Assembly (NCBI GenBank): GCA_027578815.1
Contig: JANBTH010000789.1
Location: forward strand, 1-11,308
Source: Coemansia sp. RSA 1804
Taxonomy: Eukaryota > Kickxellomycota > Kickxellomycetes > Kickxellales > Kickxellaceae
Direction of reading: 5' to 3'
DNA length: 11,308 nt
Positions within the stretch are counted from its first letter, which is position 1. The number at the start of each line of letters is the position of its first letter. Below the pieces are notes generated by a model. That model ran no database searches and had not been told where the DNA came from. It saw nothing but the letters and a program-made list of their open reading frames with translations. The translations under genes were made by a program, and so were the position numbers. Below, piece after piece: positions 8,657 to 11,308 of this stretch.

Positions 8657-8829
8657 CGCAATGAACGTAATGAAAAGAATGTAGAAACGCTACATGATGA
8701 TACACAAGTAAAGCCAAAAGACATGTAGATAATTCATACATTTGGCATTCTCTGTCTCATTGTTGAAGTGCCATAACACAAGCTTCTTTTCCAAATTGAC
8801 CAAACGGCAAAGGTATCAAGTGTCTTGTT

Positions 8830-8843
8830 ATGCATATATGCAT
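8830..8843. repeat. 14-bp perfect palindrome ATGCATATATGCAT
   Basis: The 14 bases read the same on both strands, with no spacer. The palindrome could be a dimer-protein binding site or chance in alternating AT-rich DNA. No neighbouring copy was seen. Confidence 0.6.
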
Positions 8844-9148
8844 GCAAACGTCCTGTTATCTATTTATTTTTATATGGAAAACGATAAAAAACATTTTTCC
8901 TTCTCTTTGCAGTGTTTGCTGGTAATAGAAAGTTATATTTATAATGATGAGAAACAGATACCAGTAGTATTCTTTCACACGTGAATAAAAAGACAAAACT
9001 TGCTAAAGACATGTAGAAAAAAGTCTGTCCGAAATACCAGCATATGTGGTGCATCTATTATCGTTACAATTGCTGTTGTTGTTGGTATTCACCATGTGCT
9101 AGGCAAAGACAACAATAACAACTGCAATGACAATAATAACACCGTGAA

Positions 9149-9192
9149 CGTGGAGGGAGGGGTGGGCAAAATAAGCCTCATTGACCACCCCT
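9149..9192 (+). repeat. G-rich hairpin / G-quadruplex candidate
   Basis: AGGGGTGG (9158-9165) and CCACCCCT (9185-9192) form a perfect 8-bp, GC-rich stem with a 19-base loop. The left arm sits in GGAGGGAGGGGTGGG (9152-9166), whose four G runs of 2, 3, 4 and 3 could form a G-quadruplex instead. It stands out sharply in AT-rich DNA. The folds compete for the same bases. Confidence 0.55.
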
Positions 9193-9308
9193 TGCTGTAT
9201 TGCCGTTTTTAGAATACCATTCTTTTGTTTTTTATCATTCGCGTTTGTGCTTGGATAGGCCGCAAAAACAAAAATAGAAGCGTCTTTGTGTTTGCGTGTT
9301 AATTACTA

Positions 9309-9350
9309 TTGTTTTTTATTTGTAGCTAAAAGAAAACAAATAAAAAACAA
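9309..9350. terminator. 15-bp perfect inverted repeat with AATAAA on both strands
   Basis: The arms 9309-9323 and 9336-9350 are perfect 15-bp complements with a 12-base loop. The right arm contains AATAAA on the plus strand (9339-9344) and the left arm contains it on the minus strand (9315-9320). Lying between convergent genes, it could act as a back-up end for transcripts from either side. It is AT-rich, so the stem is weaker than its length suggests. Confidence 0.5.
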
Positions 9351-9572
9351 GAATACACGGGAATTATCGGCCCATTGCGAAAATTTACCAGACTGGTTCA
9401 CCCTTTTGTTTTTAACCTGATAACAACAACAAAAACAACGACAAAATAAGCAAAAAGCCCCCCTCTTCATCATAACTTTGCCAATTAGTGTAAAGCAAAA
9501 GAAAAAAGAGGCAAATTTAGTTGTTCAATGCTTGTTATTGCAAAAAAAAAAGAAAAATAGATGGAGTGAAAT

Positions 9573-9578
9573 TTTATT
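9573..9578 (-). terminator. Poly(A) signal AATAAA of the small zinc-finger gene
   Basis: TTTATT on the plus strand is AATAAA on the minus strand, 11 bases after the TAA of the zinc-finger ORF. Such closeness would give a very short 3' UTR, so the minus-strand AATAAA at 9315-9320 may also be used. Confidence 0.5.
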
Positions 9579-9589
9579 ATTTGCTATGC

Positions 9590-9871
9590 TTACACCGAAA
9601 TGCACTTTGTCAAGTGCTCAAGATATTCCGATTCATCCTTCATAGATTCAGCGCATTTAGGGCACGTCCATAGCGAATGTGAAAGCGCAAAGGATGGAAG
9701 ACTGTTAACAACAGAGAATGCAGCGGATGGTGATGCTGTACAAGTGTGTGGTGTGTTGCTATGGCGATGCGAGTTGGTGTAGTTACGAAATCCCATGGTT
9801 ATCGGTACCGTCGTAATCGATGAGCATGGATTTTGCTGACGTAATGGGCTGATTCTTTCTGTTGTGCCCAT
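9590..9871 (-). CDS. Small protein with a C-terminal C2HC zinc finger (93 residues)
   Basis: ATG at 9871-9869, TAA at 9592-9590. Residues 1-65 are Ser/Thr/Pro/His-rich with no recognised domain. The end holds a zinc finger: WTCPKC (Cys70, Cys73), then YLEHLTKC (His86, Cys90), spacing C-x2-C-x12-H-x3-C, three residues before the stop. Aromatic plus CPKC and YLEH-x3-C resemble ubiquitin-binding (UBZ) and C2HC fingers, so protein or ubiquitin binding is as likely as DNA binding. Support for a real gene: the segment looks richer in G+C than the DNA around it; the ATG has A at -3 and G at +4; no ATG occurs on this strand for about 520 bases upstream; TATAAATA lies at 10221-10214; and AATAAA follows the stop. 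The frame stays open upstream of the ATG to TAA TAA near 9940, so a spliced 5' exon cannot be excluded. I recognise no orthologue by name. Confidence 0.6.
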   Translation of the reverse strand: MGTTERISPLRQQNPCSSITTVPITMGFRNYTNSHRHSNTPHTCTASPSAAFSVVNSLPSFALSHSLWTCPKCAESMKDESEYLEHLTKCISV

Positions 9872-10213
9872 TATTAGAAACCTCCGCCAGTATATGGTAT
9901 GTTTGTGCGATCGATGTTGGAAACAAGAAGAGCTCGGTTATTAGTTATCGGTAAACGAACTGGAGGGTGAAAATGGGTATTATCGAGTTTATTTTTAATT
10001 TTCCTTCTTTTACTTTGTTCCCCTCCTCCGCCTTCTTGTTAAAAAAGAAAGAAAAAACCAAGGGTAGTTTAAAGGTATGAAAAAGGAAATGTATGTTTTG
10101 CGTGCTCCTCTTGTTAGGATGTAATGCTAGTAGAGAATATAACTTTTTTCCACCAAAAAAGAATAATAAAACAAGTGGTGGATTTGACAAAGGGAGGAGG
10201 AAGGAGAGGCTGG
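9872..10213 (-). promoter_or_regulatory. ATG-free 5' leader of the zinc-finger gene
   Basis: On the minus strand this region lies between the TATA box and the ATG. It contains no ATG at all, so 9871 would be the first start codon on a transcript from that promoter. It includes minus-strand T/C tracts near 10000-10060 and 10140-10200. A CTAAT-type sequence near 9940 could be a branch point, but no convincing donor was found. It has no other open frame with domain-like content. Confidence 0.5.
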
Positions 10214-10221
10214 TATTTATA
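10214..10221 (-). promoter_or_regulatory. TATA box candidate (TATAAATA) of the zinc-finger gene
   Basis: TATTTATA on the plus strand reads TATAAATA on the minus strand, a strong match to the TATA consensus. It lies 343 bases upstream of the ATG at 9871. It is followed on the minus strand by a C/T-rich block (10205-10185), mirroring the TATA-then-pyrimidine order seen before the kinase gene. Confidence 0.5.
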
Positions 10222-11308
10222 TGCAAGGAATGAAGAATGAGAAAAAGGGTCCAAGTTGGCTTTAATTACGAAACTAGAAAAGAATAGAAATAAAAGAAAA
10301 GAGAGGGTGAGAAAGAACAGGGGTGATTTGATGAACCAAGAGAAAACAATAAAATAAATAAATAATGTAAAGAAGAGAAAGAGTAAAAAAACCATCAACA
10401 TCAAGAAAAAAATACTATGAGCACGCCTTAGACAGAGTAGAATGCAGTTGGTACATGAAACTCTTTGAAAAAAGGAATGAGAAGCAATCGCCTTGAGCTA
10501 ATAATTTCTATAACCGAAGCAAAGAAAGAGTAGGGAAAACGAGAAAGAAAGCCAAGCACCGACAGATAAAATAATGCAAGCAAGAAAAAACAAAAACCCA
10601 ATTGCTGCGCGTAGAAAGCTGCAAGCAATTTGATAAAGAAAAAAGGGGGAGAAGAGAAAAAAGAGCTGTAATATAAAAAACATGCCTAACAGAAAAAACA
10701 TTGCAAATGAGGTACGGAAGATCATTTTACTCTTTATCCCAATTTGGAAACTCGTCATCAAAAAATGCAAATCCTCAATTTTGAAGTTGATGCAGTTTTT
10801 CCCTAATTTAATGTGTGCTGTTATGTATTTTTTTGGTCGTATAGTTTTTCTTGTGCTTTTCATTGGCTGGTTTGGACATGAAATCTTTTGAGGAAAACCC
10901 TACTAAAATGGGAGCCCTTTTTCGCCCTTTCACAAGTACCAAAGGTGCGGAAGAGATTTTCCGTCTAGTTCCAGGAACTGGAGCATTTTTTGTTTCCCAG
11001 TGCCAAGCTGGTATATGAAAAGACTAAAGGTGAAAAAGAGGCTTGGTATATGTTTATCCCTCAAGATGCGATCATTGATAGATATTAATTTTCGGCATTT
11101 CAAATAGGAGGATCTGTCGTCTCTTGGCTCTGTTTTCTCCGTGTAACCAGCGACATGGATTTCTCTACAACATTCATTCTGCATGAGCAATTAACGGGTG
11201 TCTCACATGCTTGCAGCAAGAAACAAAGCAAAAGACATTGCGTCTGAATAAAGAGCTTCCGTTTCATCATTATCATTGAAACACCCCTATAATTCCACAA
11301 AGAGAAAA
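10222..11308 (-). promoter_or_regulatory. Upstream region of the zinc-finger gene, pyrimidine-rich on the minus strand
   Basis: About 1.1 kb without a supported gene. From about 10222 to 10680 the plus strand is A/G-rich, so the minus strand is a polypyrimidine promoter-like region. Beyond 10700 the bias fades. Minus-strand frames of up to 121 codons (10498-10863) are rich in Phe and Leu as expected from T-rich codons and show no domain. The last 400 bases may belong to another gene's flank, but I see no coding signal there. GTTTCA and TGAAAC arms at 11261-11282 form a short inverted repeat of doubtful meaning. Confidence 0.4.

Larger units (their letters stand above)
8594..9572. other. AT-rich spacer between two convergent genes
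   Basis: About 1 kb with no supported coding region; frames up to 80 codons lack any domain and have AT-driven composition. It contains a 13-bp direct repeat AAAGACATGTAGA (8717-8729 and 9005-9017), a TGTAGATA matching the Puf-type UGUANAUA motif (8724-8731), a 14-bp palindrome (8830-8843), a G-rich hairpin (9149-9192) and a 15-bp inverted repeat with AATAAA on both strands (9309-9350). Most of it is probably downstream DNA of both genes. A non-coding RNA cannot be excluded. Confidence 0.5.

Noticed and set aside
8742..8984. 80-codon plus-strand frame in the spacer
   Set aside because: Composition is AT-driven, there is no domain, and it contains the 14-bp palindrome. It is a chance frame.
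9000..9212. 70-codon plus-strand frame with a hydrophobic stretch and poly-Asn
   Set aside because: It lies over the direct repeat and the G-rich hairpin. Its content follows from AAC/AAT repeats, and there is no promoter or domain support.
9945..10226. 93-codon minus-strand frame upstream of the zinc-finger ORF
   Set aside because: Its nominal start is a TTG, not ATG, and falls at the TATA box. The sequence is T-rich low complexity. There is no ATG on this strand anywhere from 9872 to 10392.
10498..10863. 121-codon minus-strand frame with hydrophobic stretches that resemble membrane helices
   Set aside because: The hydrophobicity comes from T-rich codons in the polypyrimidine region, no family is recognisable, and neighbouring frames look the same.
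310..11308. tRNA, rRNA, CRISPR array or transposase genes
   Set aside because: I looked for T-loop-like GTTCGA patterns, regularly spaced repeats and transposase-like protein motifs on both strands and found none that hold up. A proper tRNA or repeat scan could still find a weak case.

Overview
The window looks like a piece of a fungal nuclear genome. It has one very long, intronless, Gln/Ser/Asn/Ala-rich protein kinase gene. The flanks are long and AT-rich, with strongly strand-biased polypyrimidine tracts, TATA boxes and AATAAA poly(A) signals. There are no bacterial operon features. The kinase is a fungal-type RCK/Ime2 (MAK/ICK-like) kinase. The long uninterrupted reading frame, long polypyrimidine promoters and many CAG/polyQ tracts would fit an early-diverging lineage such as the Zoopagomycota (Kickxellomycotina). 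That placement is an impression, not something I could test.

Layout: (1) Positions 1-309 (+) are the 3' end of a gene that starts outside the window; the tail has a weak resemblance to the C-terminus of class-3 lipases. (2) Positions 310-3019 hold that gene's 3' flank, with AATAAA at 574 and 623, and then a long T/C-rich upstream region of the kinase. That region ends in a TATA box (2876) and an ATG-free leader. (3) Positions 3020-8227 (+) encode a 1735-residue Ime2/RCK-type kinase: a catalytic domain of about 320 residues followed by about 1400 residues of low-complexity tail with at least five polyQ blocks. (4) Positions 8228-8593 are its 3' UTR, ending in a hairpin whose loop carries AATAAA. 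(5) Positions 8594-9572 are an AT-rich intergenic spacer with a 15-bp perfect inverted repeat carrying AATAAA on both strands, a G-rich hairpin/G-quadruplex candidate and a 14-bp palindrome. (6) Positions 9590-9871 (-) are a small 93-residue ORF ending in a C-x2-C-x12-H-x3-C zinc finger. It has its own TATAAATA box (10214-10221), an ATG-free leader and AATAAA 11 bases past the stop. (7) Positions 10222-11308 are the upstream region of that small gene, pyrimidine-rich on the minus strand, with no convincing gene.

The kinase and the small zinc-finger gene converge, and their transcripts would end about 1 kb apart. Nothing in the sequence shows that they work together. The most useful new observations are the small zinc-finger gene, supported by several independent transcription signals; the flip of pyrimidine bias from one strand to the other, which predicts gene direction; and the structured poly(A) elements. 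I found no mobile element, CRISPR array, tRNA or rRNA.
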